A program made the position numbers and the translations under genes. From Anoxybacillus amylolyticus (GTDB lineage: Bacteria > Bacillota > Bacilli > Bacillales > Anoxybacillaceae): DNA of 64,000 nucleotides. Positions 18,067-30,847 of the stretch are shown in pieces. Position 1 is the stretch's first letter. Each line of letters starts with the position of its first letter. The stretch covers positions 2,554,001-2,618,000 of the forward strand of contig NZ_CP015438.1 of the NCBI RefSeq assembly GCF_001634285.1. Reading direction: 5' to 3'. Below the pieces are notes generated by a model. That model made no database searches, was not told where the DNA came from, and saw only the letters and a program-made list of their open reading frames with translations.

Positions 18067-19416
18067 GGAGCTTAGTTTCATATTTTCAACCGAATCGGAC
18101 ACGACGCGGACAAATTCCCCTTCGTTGTATGGATAGCCCGCTTTCGTAATTTTCACTTTCACAAGTTGTCCGACCATCTCTTCCGTCGCTGGGAATTTCA
18201 CTTTTAAATAGTTGTCTGTATATCCGACGTATAATCCGCTATTTGGCTCTTCTTTGTAAGGTTCTTCTGGAATGACTTCGAGCACATGTCCTTCAAACTG
18301 CGATGCGTATTCTTTTGCAAGCTGGTCAGAAAGCGCAATCAACCGATGGACGCGCTCATTTTTCACGTCTTCGTCCACTTGATCTGGCATTCTCGCCGCT
18401 GGTGTGCCTGTCCGTTTGGAATACGGGAAGACGTGCAGTTCAGAAAAACGTTGGTCTCGAATAAAGTGGAACGTCTCCATAAATTCTTCTTCCGTTTCCC
18501 CTGGAAACCCAACGATCACATCAGAAGTAACCGCTAGCTCCGGAAATACTTCTCGTAAACGTGCCAACCGCTCCGCAAAAAATTCAGTCGTATATTTACG
18601 ACGCATTCGCTTCAACACCGTATTCGAGCCCGACTGCAGCGGAATGTGCAAATGGCGGACGATTTTATCCGATTGTTTCAATACATCGATTACTTCATCG
18701 GTAATTTGGCTTGCTTCAATCGAGGAAATGCGAATTCGTTTCAACCCCACTACTTGCTCGTCGAGGTCGCGAAGCAGCGCCGCAAAATTATAATCTTTCA
18801 TATCTTCGCCGTATCCACCCGTATGAATGCCGGTCAACACAATTTCTTTATAGCCCGCATCAACAAGTTGCTGCGCTTGGCGAATAACTTCTTTTGGGTC
18901 GCGTGAACGCATTAAGCCGCGCGCCCACGGAATGATGCAAAACGTGCAGAAATTGTTGCACCCTTCTTGAATTTTTAACGATGCCCGCGTCCGGTCAGTA
19001 AAAGCAGGCACGTCTAATTCTTCGTATACGCGCGTTTTCATAATATTGCTGACACCGTTAATCGGTTGGCGCTCCTGCTTAAATCGCTCGATATAGTCCA
19101 AAATTTTCGCACGGTCTTGCGTTCCGATGACGACATCCACTCCAGGAATCGCCATCACTTCCGCGGGCGACGTTTGCGCATAACAGCCCGTGACGCAAAC
19201 GACCGCGTCTGGATTTTGCCGGATTGCCCGGCGAATGACTTGACGGCTTTTTTTGTCCCCCGTATTTGTCACCGTGCACGTATTAATGACATAAACGTCC
19301 GCATGGCTTTCAAACTCTTTGCGTTCATATCCGGCTTGCTTAAACAACTGCCAAATCGCTTCTGTTTCGTAATGATTGACTTTACAGCCTAACGTATGAA
19401 ATGCCACTGTTGGCAT
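18064..19416 (-). CDS. mtaB: tRNA N6-threonylcarbamoyladenosine (t6A) methylthiotransferase MtaB
   Basis: Radical-SAM enzyme converting t6A37 to ms2t6A37 in ANN-decoding tRNAs. About 450 residues in three domains: N-terminal UPF0004 with Cys11 (FHTLGCKVN) and further cluster cysteines in NTCTVTN and VTGCYAQ; the radical-SAM core with CNNFCTFC (CxxxCxxC, about 147-154); and a C-terminal TRAM domain for tRNA binding. ATG at 19416 behind GTGAGGTGAGG; B. subtilis YqeV starts at the equivalent residue. It follows rsmE by about 10 bases. Confidence 0.96.
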   Translation of the reverse strand: MPTVAFHTLGCKVNHYETEAIWQLFKQAGYERKEFESHADVYVINTCTVTNTGDKKSRQVIRRAIRQNPDAVVCVTGCYAQTSPAEVMAIPGVDVVIGTQDRAKILDYIERFKQERQPINGVSNIMKTRVYEELDVPAFTDRTRASLKIQEGCNNFCTFCIIPWARGLMRSRDPKEVIRQAQQLVDAGYKEIVLTGIHTGGYGEDMKDYNFAALLRDLDEQVVGLKRIRISSIEASQITDEVIDVLKQSDKIVRHLHIPLQSGSNTVLKRMRRKYTTEFFAERLARLREVFPELAVTSDVIVGFPGETEEEFMETFHFIRDQRFSELHVFPYSKRTGTPAARMPDQVDEDVKNERVHRLIALSDQLAKEYASQFEGHVLEVIPEEPYKEEPNSGLYVGYTDNYLKVKFPATEEMVGQLVKVKITKAGYPYNEGEFVRVVSDSVENMKLSS

Positions 19417-19426
19417 TGTCCTCACC

Positions 19427-20176
19427 TCACTTTAATTCCCACTCATATGATGCCGCTGCCAATACGTAAAGCGGAGCTGTTTCCGTTCGCAAAATGCGTG
19501 GGCCAAGCCCACACGCCAAAAAACCGCGGCTTAGAAACAACTCCATTTCTTGTGGAGAGAAACCGCCTTCCGGGCCAAACACGACAATAAGCGACTGCCC
19601 TTGCTTCATTTGCCGAAGCACCGTTTTTAGCGCAGCCGCTTCGCCGTTTTTCGCTTTTTCTTCGTATGCTACGAGCCGATAGTCGCACGTTTGTGCAAAC
19701 TCGATCAGTCGATGAATCGTCATTGGGGCATATACATGTGGTACATTCGCTCGATGCGCTTGTTCCGCCGCTTCTTTCGCGATTTTTTGCCATCTCTCGA
19801 GCTTTTTTTCGGCTTTTTTTTCTTCCCATTTCACGACAGAATGAGCAGCTAAAAACGGAATAAATGCAAAAGCACCAAGTTCTGTCCCTTTTTGAATGAC
19901 AAGCTCCAATTTATCCGCTTTCGGCAATCCATGGGCGATATAAATCTTCCCTACTAGTTCGGTTCGTTCTTCTTTCCATTCTATAACACGAACGATGACG
20001 CTCTCATTGGTAATTTGTTCAATTTCACACAGAGCGGACAAGCCATTCCCTCTGCTACAAATCATTTCGTCCCCTTTATTCATCCGCATGACGCGAACGA
20101 TGTGGTGGTAATCGTCTCCTGTGATTGTGATATGTTGTTCGTTTATTTGGTTCTCCGACACAAAGTACCGCTGCAA
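19427..20176 (-). CDS. rsmE: 16S rRNA (uracil(1498)-N3)-methyltransferase RsmE
   Basis: 249 residues. An N-terminal PUA-like domain binds RNA. The C-terminal SPOUT knot binds SAM and shows VVFGPEGGFSPQE (about 197-209) and LGPRILRTETAPLY (about 219-232), the RsmE signatures. It methylates U1498 in the 30S decoding centre. It lies in the conserved run dnaJ-prmA-rsmE-mtaB with short gaps. Confidence 0.96.
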   Translation of the reverse strand: MQRYFVSENQINEQHITITGDDYHHIVRVMRMNKGDEMICSRGNGLSALCEIEQITNESVIVRVIEWKEERTELVGKIYIAHGLPKADKLELVIQKGTELGAFAFIPFLAAHSVVKWEEKKAEKKLERWQKIAKEAAEQAHRANVPHVYAPMTIHRLIEFAQTCDYRLVAYEEKAKNGEAAALKTVLRQMKQGQSLIVVFGPEGGFSPQEMELFLSRGFLACGLGPRILRTETAPLYVLAAASYEWELK

Positions 20177-20192
20177 ACCGACACCTTCTTTT

Positions 20193-21131
20193 TCACGATT
20201 TTCTTGCGATAAATGCGACCCAGTCTTCCATCGTCAACGTTTCTTCAATCGTAAATCCGGCGTTTACCAGCCCGTCTTTTACTTCTTGTTTCTTCGCTTG
20301 AATAATTCCAGACGTGATGAAATACCCATTCCGCTCTAATAAATGATACGCATCATCCACAAAGCGCAAAATAATTTCTGCTAAAATATTAGCCACAATG
20401 ACGTTTGCGGGTTTATCGATATGATCAAGCAAATTATTTTGCGCAACCGTCACGACGTGCTGCACTTTATTTAACTTTACATTTAATTTTGCACTATCGA
20501 CGGCAACCGGATCTAAATCGAGCGCTCGCACAGATTTCGCCCCAAGCATCGCCGCGGCAATGCTTAGAATGCCAGACCCGGTGCCGACATCAATGACCGT
20601 ATTCCCCGGTTGTACACACTTTTCAAGCGCTTGAATGCACATGACCGTTGTCGGATGCGTCCCTGTTCCAAATGCCATTCCAGGGTCTAATTCAATAATT
20701 AATTCATCGGTCGATACGCGTTCATACGTTTCCCACGTTGGCACGATGGTAAATCGCTCCGAAATTTTCACGGGATTATAATATTTTTTCCAAGCGGTTG
20801 CCCATTCTTCTTCGTTCACTTCGCTAATCGTCACTTTATTTCGTCCGACGTCGATATTGTAAAGCATTAAGTTGTTAACCGCTTCTTTAATTGCCTCGAC
20901 CGTTTCCCCTAAAAAGCTATTCACTGGCAAATACGCTTTTATGACGACCCCTTCTTCCGGATAGTCGTCCGGATTCAACTCGTAAATTTCGCCAAATTGT
21001 GTGTCGCGTTCTTTCGTTAAATCGAACGGATCTTCAATGACGACGCCGCCAGCACCTGCTTCGTGCAAAATGTTCGAAATCGCCTCAACCGCTTCATGTG
21101 TCGTATGGATGCTAATTTCTGACCATTTCAT
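20193..21131 (-). CDS. prmA: Ribosomal protein L11 methyltransferase PrmA
   Basis: 312 residues. SAM-binding motif I is [21 protein letters not shown] (from about 175) and the post-motif NILAEIIL replaces the usual NPPY-type loop as in PrmA. The N-terminal domain recognises ribosomal protein L11, which is trimethylated on several residues. The start overlaps dnaJ's stop by 4 bases (ATGA), so translation is coupled to the chaperone operon. Confidence 0.96.
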   Translation of the reverse strand: MKWSEISIHTTHEAVEAISNILHEAGAGGVVIEDPFDLTKERDTQFGEIYELNPDDYPEEGVVIKAYLPVNSFLGETVEAIKEAVNNLMLYNIDVGRNKVTISEVNEEEWATAWKKYYNPVKISERFTIVPTWETYERVSTDELIIELDPGMAFGTGTHPTTVMCIQALEKCVQPGNTVIDVGTGSGILSIAAAMLGAKSVRALDLDPVAVDSAKLNVKLNKVQHVVTVAQNNLLDHIDKPANVIVANILAEIILRFVDDAYHLLERNGYFITSGIIQAKKQEVKDGLVNAGFTIEETLTMEDWVAFIARKS

Positions 21132-22270
21132 AAATGTTCCCCTTTAAACGCTTTTTTTACTTTTTCAAAAAAGCTGTCTTGCGTTTGATGCATTTGGTGT
21201 CCGCCTAATTGATCAAATTCTCGCAACAGTTGCTTTTGTTTTTCCGTCAGTTTCGTTGGCGTAACGACGCGAACAATGACATGCTGGTCGCCATTTCCGT
21301 AACCGCGGACGTTCGGCACCCCTTTTCCTTTGAGGCGGAATTTTGTGCCCGTTTGCGTCCCGGCTGGGATTTTTAGTTTCACTTTTCCATGCAATGTCGG
21401 CACTTCTAATTCGTCACCAAGCGCTGCTTGGGCAAACGTCAACGGAATTTCGCAATAAATGTCGTCGCCGTCGCGCTCGAAAAATTCGTGCGGTTCGACA
21501 TGGAACACGATATACAAATCGCCTGATGGTCCTCCATTTACTCCCGGTTCTCCTTGACCGGCTACGCGCAACTGCTGACCGTCATCAATTCCGGCTGGAA
21601 TTTTAACGTGAATTTTCTTCCGCTTTTTCACGCGCCCCTTTCCACCGCACGTCGTACATTTTTCTTTAATAAATTGCCCTGTCCCTCCGCAATAATGGCA
21701 CGCTCTTCGGTTAACAATTCGGCCAAACGGCGTCACTTGTTCAACGCTTATTTGCCCTGTACCATGGCAATGTGCGCACGTTTCTTTTGTTGTTCCCGGC
21801 TTTGCACCAGAGCCGTGGCATGTGTCACACGTTTCTTCGCGTGGAATTTCGATATCTGTCTCTTTTCCGAACGCAGCTTCTTCAAACGTCAACGTCATCG
21901 TATATTGCAAATCCGCGCCGGCACGTGGGGCGTTCGGGTCACGACGTCTTCCGCCACCAAAAAAGGACGTGAAAATATCTTCAAAACCCCCAAATCCGCT
22001 AAAGCCGCCAAAATCAAAATCATCGCCACGGAAACCGCCAAACCCTTGATTCGGGTCAGCATGACCAAATTGGTCGTAATGCGCACGTTTTTGGTCATCG
22101 CTTAATACTTCATACGCTTCTTTAATTTCTTTAAATTTCTCTTCCGCCCCTGGCTCTTTATTGACGTCCGGATGGTATTGCTTCGACAGTTTCCGATATG
22201 CCTTTTTAATCTCCTCTTTTGTCGCATTTTTGCTTACTCCGAGAATTTCATAATAATCTCGTTTCGTCAT
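21128..22270 (-). CDS. dnaJ: Chaperone protein DnaJ
   Basis: Hsp40 cochaperone that stimulates DnaK ATPase and delivers unfolded clients. About 380 residues: J domain with HPD (about 33-35), Gly/Phe-rich linker ([18 protein letters not shown] region), and four zinc-binding CxxCxGxG repeats ([32 protein letters not shown]) forming two zinc sites, then the C-terminal substrate domains. Start at [10 protein letters not shown], second of two adjacent ATGs behind GGGAGTGGGTG. A terminator hairpin separates it from dnaK, which probably lowers its level relative to DnaK. Confidence 0.98.
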   Translation of the reverse strand: MTKRDYYEILGVSKNATKEEIKKAYRKLSKQYHPDVNKEPGAEEKFKEIKEAYEVLSDDQKRAHYDQFGHADPNQGFGGFRGDDFDFGGFSGFGGFEDIFTSFFGGGRRRDPNAPRAGADLQYTMTLTFEEAAFGKETDIEIPREETCDTCHGSGAKPGTTKETCAHCHGTGQISVEQVTPFGRIVNRRACHYCGGTGQFIKEKCTTCGGKGRVKKRKKIHVKIPAGIDDGQQLRVAGQGEPGVNGGPSGDLYIVFHVEPHEFFERDGDDIYCEIPLTFAQAALGDELEVPTLHGKVKLKIPAGTQTGTKFRLKGKGVPNVRGYGNGDQHVIVRVVTPTKLTEKQKQLLREFDQLGGHQMHQTQDSFFEKVKKAFKGEHL

Positions 22271-22344
22271 CATCACCCACTCCCGTTTCACTCACATAAA
22301 ATTAATTGTACCATTCGCTTCTTGACATATGCAATAGAAATGAA

Positions 22345-22384
22345 AAAGTCAAAGCCAAGGCAGGCCTGACTTTGACTTTTTCGT
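22345..22384 (-). terminator. Hairpin between dnaK and dnaJ
   Basis: Minus strand: AAAGTCAAAG and CTTTGACTTT arms enclosing a GC-rich inner stem, then TTTTC. Terminator or partial attenuator within the hrcA operon. Confidence 0.78.
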
Positions 22385-22386
22385 TT

Positions 22387-24809
<2,423 letters not shown>

Positions 24810-24904
24810 CGCCCTCACCTCCCTTAAAGTAATCAGTTATGTATGTTCACAAGGAAAGGATGGGGTGTAAAGCACCAACCATCCATTATCCAATATGACC
24901 AATG

Positions 24905-25939
24905 CTAGTTGTTTTGATACCAGTCTGTCAGCACCGCCGATAAATCAGAAGCGACGCGGTTTAAGATCGTAATGACGCGGGAATATTCCATGCGCGTTGG
25001 ACCGAGCACTGCAATCGTTCCCAAAGGTTCTTCGCCAATAGAATACGTTGCGGTAATTAAGCTGCAGTTTTCCATTCCCCTCAATTGGTTTTCGCGTCCG
25101 ATTGTCACCTGAATCCCTTTTTGTCGATGTTTGCGCAACAAACGGTAAAAATCCTTTTCTTGCTCAATCATCGTCATTAACGAGCGAATTTTTTGAATGT
25201 CGCTAAATTCGGGTTGGCTGAGCATGTTTGTTTTTCCAGCGAAAAACATTTTCTCTTCTTGCGGAATATCGAGCGTCTCCGCGATCGTTTTGAGCATGCT
25301 GTCATAGCTATAAATGTGCAGCCGCAACACGTTCGCTACTTCTTTATAAATTTTGTCCTTTAAGTCAATCAGCGGAACACCGACGAGTCGCTCGTTTAAA
25401 ATGTTTACCATTTTTTCCAAATCAGCAGCCTTTACGGCTTCCGGAATCGTAATGACGCGGTTTTCGACATGCCCGGTATCCGTAACGATAATCGCCACCG
25501 CTGTTTCTTTCGTTAGCGGGATAATTTGCAACTGCTTCAGCTTGTTTTCTTTCACGGCTGGACCGAGAACAATTGACGTATAGCTCGTTAAGTCGGATAA
25601 AATTTGCGCGGATTTTTGCACTAATTTTTCCAATTCGTAAATTCGCTCAGCGAAAATCGATTTAATTTTGCTCATGTCTTCTTGTGTCAGCCGCTGTGGT
25701 GACAATAGATGATCGACATAGTAACGATAGCCTTTTTCCGATGGCACCCTTCCAGATGAAATGTGCGTTTTTTCAATATATCCTAACTCTTCTAAGTCTG
25801 CCATCTCATTTCGAATCGTCGCTGAGCTAAGCGTAATTTTCTCTTTTTTAGACAACGTTCGAGAGCCGACGGGCTGACCGTAACGGATAAAATCATCAAT
25901 AATGACTTGTAAAATAAGCAATTGGCGATCAGTTAACAA
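24905..25939 (-). CDS. hrcA: Heat-inducible transcription repressor HrcA
   Basis: 344 residues. The N-terminal winged helix (about 1-75, containing [18 protein letters not shown]) binds CIRCE; the dimerisation GAF-like domains follow. HrcA needs GroEL to fold, so titration of GroEL by unfolded protein relieves repression. It is the first gene of hrcA-grpE-dnaK-dnaJ and represses its own operon through the CIRCE at 25955-25981. Confidence 0.97.
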   Translation of the reverse strand: MLTDRQLLILQVIIDDFIRYGQPVGSRTLSKKEKITLSSATIRNEMADLEELGYIEKTHISSGRVPSEKGYRYYVDHLLSPQRLTQEDMSKIKSIFAERIYELEKLVQKSAQILSDLTSYTSIVLGPAVKENKLKQLQIIPLTKETAVAIIVTDTGHVENRVITIPEAVKAADLEKMVNILNERLVGVPLIDLKDKIYKEVANVLRLHIYSYDSMLKTIAETLDIPQEEKMFFAGKTNMLSQPEFSDIQKIRSLMTMIEQEKDFYRLLRKHRQKGIQVTIGRENQLRGMENCSLITATYSIGEEPLGTIAVLGPTRMEYSRVITILNRVASDLSAVLTDWYQNN

Positions 25940-25954
25940 CGATCATCACCTCTG

Positions 25955-25981
25955 TTAGCACTCAGATTGTTCGAGTGCTAA
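25955..25981 (-). promoter_or_regulatory. CIRCE operator for HrcA
   Basis: Perfect TTAGCACTC (25955-25963), nine-base spacer, GAGTGCTAA (25973-25981). It lies 15 bases before the hrcA start and just downstream of the promoter, so bound HrcA would block transcription of the whole chaperone operon. Confidence 0.98.
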
Positions 25982-25991
25982 ATCTATTATT

Positions 25992-26020
25992 AAAGTATCA
26001 AATTCGGTCGCTTCTGTCAA
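25992..26020 (-). promoter_or_regulatory. Sigma-A promoter of the hrcA operon
   Basis: Minus strand: TTGACA (26015-26020), 17 bases, TACTTT (25992-25997). The -35 touches the hemW stop codon at 26021. The CIRCE operator begins about 10 bases downstream. Confidence 0.8.
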
Positions 26021-27163
26021 TTAGCTGACGTGAAGAAACGCTTCAAATACGACATTGCCAAGCAGCTTGCCGCGGTGGGTAAGGCGAACATGCGTTTCAG
26101 TTTCTTCTAGTAGCCCGTTTGCTTTTTCTTTTGCAATGACATCGCCAAATACATCGTTCAGCGAACGATGAAATTTTTCGTAAAACCGTTGTTTCGATAC
26201 GCCTTCTATTTTTCGAAGACCTAAAAACATTTCTTCTTCCATTCGTTCGCGCTCATTCACTTCGTGCCGTTCCACATATGGCAACTGCCCTTTTTCGATG
26301 AGTTCGATATATTTTTTCACCGGTCCAATGTTGACGTTGCGTATGCCGTTCATATAGCTATGGGCACCAGCGCCAATGCCATAGTAATACTCATTGTTCC
26401 AATACGTTAAATTATGTTGGCTTTCGAATCCAGAGCGAGCGTAGTTACTTAGTTCATATTGAACGTATCCGTGTTGTTGCATTTGTTTCATCGTCTCTTC
26501 GTACATTTCCGCTTCCTCGTCTTGTGACGGCAAAGAAAGCTTTCCTTTTCGCATCAGGTTATAAAACACCGTTTTTGGCTCGATAATTAAGGAATAGGCG
26601 GAGATGTGCGGAACATCGAGCGAAAATGCAACTGCTAAATCTTTTTGTAATTGTTCAAGGGTTTGCCCTGGCAGCCCGTAGATTAAATCGATGCTAATAT
26701 TTGTAAAACCAACCGCTTTTGCTGTTTCGACCGCCTGCCATACGTCGCGCGTTTGGTGGGTGCGGCCGATTCGGCGTAACAGCGTGTCATTGAACGTTTG
26801 CACTCCAATGCTTAATCGGTTGACACCCGCATCTTTTAAGCACTGCAATTTTTCGCGCGATAATTCGTTAGGATTAGCTTCTACCGTAAATTCCACCTTA
26901 TCGACAGTGCACGGAAGATAACGATGAATGTTTTCCAACAAAAAATCGAGCTGTCGTATATCAAGCGCTGTCGGTGTGCCACCGCCAATAAAAATTGTCT
27001 GCACCCGCTCCGCCGGAAACTGTGCAACCGTCCGCTTCATTTCTTGTTCCATTGCCTGCAAATATTCCGCTACCGGCTGTCCTTTTAAAAACACTTTATT
27101 AAAATCGCAATAATGGCAAATATGCGTACAAAACGGGATGTGCAAATACGCTGCCTGTATCAC
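26021..27163 (-). CDS. hemW: Radical-SAM heme chaperone HemW (HemN-like)
   Basis: 380 residues. The iron-sulfur cluster ligands are Cys12, Cys16 and Cys19 (FCTHICHYCDF), and GGGTPTALD (about 62-70) contributes to SAM binding. HemW proteins bind heme and are annotated as heme chaperones rather than true coproporphyrinogen oxidases, although the B. subtilis gene was named hemN. I chose the GTG at 27163 (MIQAAYLHIPF) because AAAGGAG is nine bases upstream; the TTG at 27169 is too close to it. Confidence 0.92.
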   Translation of the reverse strand: MIQAAYLHIPFCTHICHYCDFNKVFLKGQPVAEYLQAMEQEMKRTVAQFPAERVQTIFIGGGTPTALDIRQLDFLLENIHRYLPCTVDKVEFTVEANPNELSREKLQCLKDAGVNRLSIGVQTFNDTLLRRIGRTHQTRDVWQAVETAKAVGFTNISIDLIYGLPGQTLEQLQKDLAVAFSLDVPHISAYSLIIEPKTVFYNLMRKGKLSLPSQDEEAEMYEETMKQMQQHGYVQYELSNYARSGFESQHNLTYWNNEYYYGIGAGAHSYMNGIRNVNIGPVKKYIELIEKGQLPYVERHEVNERERMEEEMFLGLRKIEGVSKQRFYEKFHRSLNDVFGDVIAKEKANGLLEETETHVRLTHRGKLLGNVVFEAFLHVS

Positions 27164-27187
27164 TCGCAATCGCTCCTTTACGTAAAA

Positions 27188-27222
27188 AACAAGGCTATCC
27201 CATCCGATGAGACAGCCTTTGC
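27188..27222 (-). terminator. Terminator after lepA
   Basis: Minus strand: AAGGCTGTC and GATAGCCTT arms (one wobble) with an inner CATC/GATG stem, then GTTTTTT. Confidence 0.85.
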
Positions 27223-27226
27223 TTCA

Positions 27227-29053
27227 TTATTTTTTATCATCCATTTTCAATACGGCCATAAACGCTTCTTGCGGAACTTCGACAGAGCCGACTTGCTTCA
27301 TTCGCTTTTTCCCTTCTTTTTGCTTTTCTAACAGCTTCCGCTTCCGCGATACGTCCCCGCCGTAACATTTTGCTAAGACGTTTTTACGAAGCGCCTTAAT
27401 GGTAGAACGAGCAACGATTTTGTTTCCGATCGCTGCTTGTACGGGCACTTCAAATTGCTGGCGTGGAATTAAGTCTTTTAATTTTTCTACAATAATTTTT
27501 CCACGCTCGTATGCCGAATCGCGGTGAACGATGAACGAAAGGGCGTCGACTTTTTCACCATTTAAAAGAATGTCCATTTTCACAAGTTTCGACGGCTTAT
27601 ACCCGATAAGTTCGTAGTCAAAGGAGGCGTATCCTTTTGTGCTTGATTTTAAAATATCAAAGAAATCATAAACAATTTCAGAGAGCGGAATTTCATAAAT
27701 TAACATGACCCGCTTTTCGTCTAAATATTGCATATCGACAAAAATGCCCCGTTTGCCTTGGCATAATTCCATCACTGCTCCGACGTAATCGTTCGGCACC
27801 ATCACCGTTGCTTTGACGTACGGCTCTTCGACACGGTCAATTTTTTGCGGATCTGGCATATTGGACGGGTTATCGACTTGCAGCTCTGTTCCATCCGTTA
27901 AATATACTTTATATACGACGCTTGGCGCCGTTGTAATCAAATCGATGTTAAATTCGCGTTCGATGCGCTCTTGAATAATTTCCATATGTAATAGTCCTAA
28001 AAAGCCACAACGGAAACCAAACCCAAGCGCTTGCGACGTTTCTGGTTCAAATTGTAGCGCTGCGTCATTTAGCTGCAGCTTTTCCAACGCCTCACGCAAA
28101 TCGTTGTATTTGGCTGTATCAATCGGATACATGCCGCAGAACACCATCGGATTTAAGCGACGATACCCTGGTAGCGGTTCAGCAGCAGGGCGCTTGGCGT
28201 CAGTAATTGTATCCCCAACGCGCGTATCGCTGACGTTTTTAATTGAAGCAGTCAAATAGCCAACGTCTCCGACTGTCAGTTCATCAACCACTTTCGCTTT
28301 TGGGGTAAAGACGCCGACTTCAACAACTTCAAACTCTTTTCCAGTCGACATCATTTTAATTTTTTGTCCTGGCTTCACCGTTCCTTCGACGACGCGGATG
28401 TAGGCAACGACCCCGCGATAGGAGTCGTATAGCGAGTCGAAAATAAGCGCTTTTAGCGGGGCGTCTGGGTCACCGGTTGGCGCTGGAATTTTTTCGACGA
28501 TCTGCTCTAAAATCTCGTCAATACCGATCCCCGCCTTTGCCGAAGCTAATACCGCCTCGGAAGCATCAAGCCCGATGACGTCTTCAATTTCTTGGCGGAC
28601 GCGCTCCGGTTCTGCGCTTGGGAGGTCGATTTTATTAATGACCGGCAAAATTTCTAGGTTATTATCGAGCGCTAAATATACGTTTGCTAACGTTTGCGCT
28701 TCGATTCCTTGCGCCGCATCCACAACGAGAATGGCGCCTTCGCAAGCGGCTAAGCTACGCGATACTTCATACGTAAAATCGACGTGTCCTGGCGTGTCGA
28801 TTAAATGGAAAATATATTCTTCCCCGTTCTTCGCTTTATAAGTTAGCTGAACGGCATTTAATTTAATCGTAATGCCACGTTCCCGCTCGAGCTCCATTGA
28901 ATCAAGCAATTGATCTTTCATTTCCCGCTCGGAAATTGCGCCTGTGCGCTCAAGAATGCGATCAGCTAATGTCGATTTGCCATGGTCAATATGCGCGATA
29001 ATCGAAAAATTGCGGATTTTCTCTCTTCGTTTTAGTCTTTCTTCACGATTCAT
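27227..29053 (-). CDS. lepA: Elongation factor 4 (LepA), ribosome back-translocating GTPase
   Basis: 608 residues, normal for LepA. G1 is AHIDHGKST (20-28), G3 DTPGHVDF (about 82) and G4 NKIDLPSA (about 136); domains II, III and V follow the EF-G plan and the LepA-specific C-terminal domain ends in basic residues ([17 protein letters not shown]). It acts on stalled or misassembled ribosomes at the membrane. ATG at 29053 ([10 protein letters not shown]) behind TAGGAGTG; the frame upstream to 29122 is not conserved. Confidence 0.97.
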   Translation of the reverse strand: MNREERLKRREKIRNFSIIAHIDHGKSTLADRILERTGAISEREMKDQLLDSMELERERGITIKLNAVQLTYKAKNGEEYIFHLIDTPGHVDFTYEVSRSLAACEGAILVVDAAQGIEAQTLANVYLALDNNLEILPVINKIDLPSAEPERVRQEIEDVIGLDASEAVLASAKAGIGIDEILEQIVEKIPAPTGDPDAPLKALIFDSLYDSYRGVVAYIRVVEGTVKPGQKIKMMSTGKEFEVVEVGVFTPKAKVVDELTVGDVGYLTASIKNVSDTRVGDTITDAKRPAAEPLPGYRRLNPMVFCGMYPIDTAKYNDLREALEKLQLNDAALQFEPETSQALGFGFRCGFLGLLHMEIIQERIEREFNIDLITTAPSVVYKVYLTDGTELQVDNPSNMPDPQKIDRVEEPYVKATVMVPNDYVGAVMELCQGKRGIFVDMQYLDEKRVMLIYEIPLSEIVYDFFDILKSSTKGYASFDYELIGYKPSKLVKMDILLNGEKVDALSFIVHRDSAYERGKIIVEKLKDLIPRQQFEVPVQAAIGNKIVARSTIKALRKNVLAKCYGGDVSRKRKLLEKQKEGKKRMKQVGSVEVPQEAFMAVLKMDDKK

Positions 29054-29135
29054 TTCGTTCACTCCTACTATTTCCGAAACTACACTAGCTTTGATTATAA
29101 CAACACCATCGGCAATATTCAATGATTGACGGAAA

Positions 29136-29164
29136 GAAAAAAGCCGAGATATCCCCGGCTTTAT
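29136..29164 (-). terminator. Terminator of the gpr-spoIIP-yqxA unit
   Basis: Minus strand: AAAGCCGGGG and CTCGGCTTT arms around GATAT, then TTTTTTC. It includes the stop-codon region of yqxA. Confidence 0.82.
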
Positions 29165-29496
29165 TTTATGAGCTTGCCTAGCAGCGAAAGAAGCTTGGCT
29201 GCTGCCGTATGAACTGCTTCTGCCAATTGCTTTCCAAGCTCTGAGAACAAATTAAACATTTTCCATTGTTCTAACTTTTTCGCTTTCTCGTCCACCGTTT
29301 CGGCCGTCACTTTGTTTCCCATCACCGTCGCCTCAACCGCCCCTTCTTGATTTTTCTTCACAGCAACTACCGATTGGAACGATGGGTCGTGATATCCTTT
29401 CATTTTTAAAAGCCCTTCTTTTGCTTGTTGCATGCCAAGCAGCACACCGAAAAAAAGAATGCCGACAGCGGCAAAAAACTGTATCGTAAACTTCAT
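29161..29496 (-). CDS. yqxA: YqxA family protein (DUF3679)
   Basis: 111 residues with one N-terminal membrane helix (about 3-22, [20 protein letters not shown]) followed by a soluble, charged segment and a C-terminal amphipathic stretch. It matches YqxA, found next to spoIIP in bacilli; no function is assigned. The ATG at 29496 is preceded by GGAGGGTAGAG; the 67-codon extension to 29697 overlaps the spoIIP end and is rejected. Confidence 0.85.
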   Translation of the reverse strand: MKFTIQFFAAVGILFFGVLLGMQQAKEGLLKMKGYHDPSFQSVVAVKKNQEGAVEATVMGNKVTAETVDEKAKKLEQWKMFNLFSELGKQLAEAVHTAAAKLLSLLGKLIK

Positions 29497-29572
29497 CTCT
29501 ACCCTCCGATGTCGATATATCAACGTTTTTTTGCGTCTTATGTGCGCCAAAACCACACTCATTCCATCTTCT

Positions 29573-30769
29573 TTACTTCTTTTGTGCAGGAGATGGCGCT
29601 TGCACTTTTTCTGCTTGCCAATAATACTCGCTGAACACATCCGCAACCGCAGCCGCCGTGCGGAATAGCTCTTCAAACGTATTGTCCACTCCACCAAACT
29701 CGATTAATATGGCATTTCCTGATAAATCTTGGTTGAACTTCCCGTTTGTTTCCGCTCCTTTTTTCTCGATTACTCCACGGCTTAACCCCGGATATTTTTT
29801 TTGAAGCAATTGATGAAGATGTGTCGCCAGCTGCAAATTTCTTTCGTAATTCGGATTTTCCCCGCCAATAATAAACACGACACGAGCATAATCCGTTCCA
29901 TTAATCGTTACAGTCGTATATTTTCGCGGACGTGAATCGCGATGAATATCAATGAAATATTGTAAATCACGAGTATGTTTCATCGCTTCCATTACGACTT
30001 CCCTTGACATGTCGTACGACTGGTAATATTTCATTCCTCTTTTCGCTAACTCCTTTTGAATATCTACCGGGCTTTCTTCCGCTCCAATTCCTCGTTTTTC
30101 TAATTCTTCGGCTAATCTTTTTCCTACTTTTGTAACATTAACTGTTCGATGGAAAGCAAGATCCGGATCAGTTACCCCCTTTAGGGCAGGCAAATACGAT
30201 TCGTACGTATGCGTGTGATAAATGTACACTACTTTTTTTCCACCAGTTGTCATCTTTGGAGGAGGAACTGGTTTCTCATCTTGCGCTTCATCTGCTTTTT
30301 CCAAATTCTCCAACGAGGCTTCTCGCTCAGCAAGCATCACTTCAAGCGGGGGAGCAGATTCGTACGGCATGTTCGTATAATCGGTGCCTTCTCCGGCAAC
30401 TACAATTTTACTATCATATAAGGCAAAGCCAGGTAATTCCCTTCCAAGAAAGCTGCGTGGGTCATTTAAATTCACGCTCGTAATCGTCCGAAATAATATA
30501 GAGGAGTAGCTAATATGTTGTCGTTCTTTCGGCAAATTTTGCAAAAAATAATGATTTTCAAAGCTAAGCAAATGAACAAACGTCTCCTCGGGAAAATGAT
30601 TCACGACATTATTGACGGATGACGAGGAGAAACGATATTCTGGCTTTAAAGACGTCAGCACCCCAACAAGCGTGAACATCATCATCCAACCTAAAACGGC
30701 GATGACTGCTATTTTTTTTATGCTTGTCCCATGAACGGTTACGAATAGCCGAGAACGAAGCCGATTCAT
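29573..30769 (-). CDS. spoIIP: Stage II sporulation protein P (peptidoglycan amidase/endopeptidase)
   Basis: 398 residues: cytosolic Arg-rich N-terminus, one membrane helix (about 17-38), a linker region rich in Glu/Ala/Lys/Pro (about 145-170) and a C-terminal amidase_3-like domain (about 175-380) with zinc ligands in IYHTHTYESYLP and FIDIHRDS and a catalytic Glu in LIEFGGVDN. With SpoIID and SpoIIM it thins septal peptidoglycan during forespore engulfment. It follows gpr, as in B. subtilis. Confidence 0.95.
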   Translation of the reverse strand: MNRLRSRLFVTVHGTSIKKIAVIAVLGWMMMFTLVGVLTSLKPEYRFSSSSVNNVVNHFPEETFVHLLSFENHYFLQNLPKERQHISYSSILFRTITSVNLNDPRSFLGRELPGFALYDSKIVVAGEGTDYTNMPYESAPPLEVMLAEREASLENLEKADEAQDEKPVPPPKMTTGGKKVVYIYHTHTYESYLPALKGVTDPDLAFHRTVNVTKVGKRLAEELEKRGIGAEESPVDIQKELAKRGMKYYQSYDMSREVVMEAMKHTRDLQYFIDIHRDSRPRKYTTVTINGTDYARVVFIIGGENPNYERNLQLATHLHQLLQKKYPGLSRGVIEKKGAETNGKFNQDLSGNAILIEFGGVDNTFEELFRTAAAVADVFSEYYWQAEKVQAPSPAQKK

Positions 30770-30847
30770 GTTCTCACCCTTTCTAAGCTTGTCTACTAAT
30801 TTAACAGTATGGCCAAGCTTAAAAAGATAGAACTGAAATTTTACAAA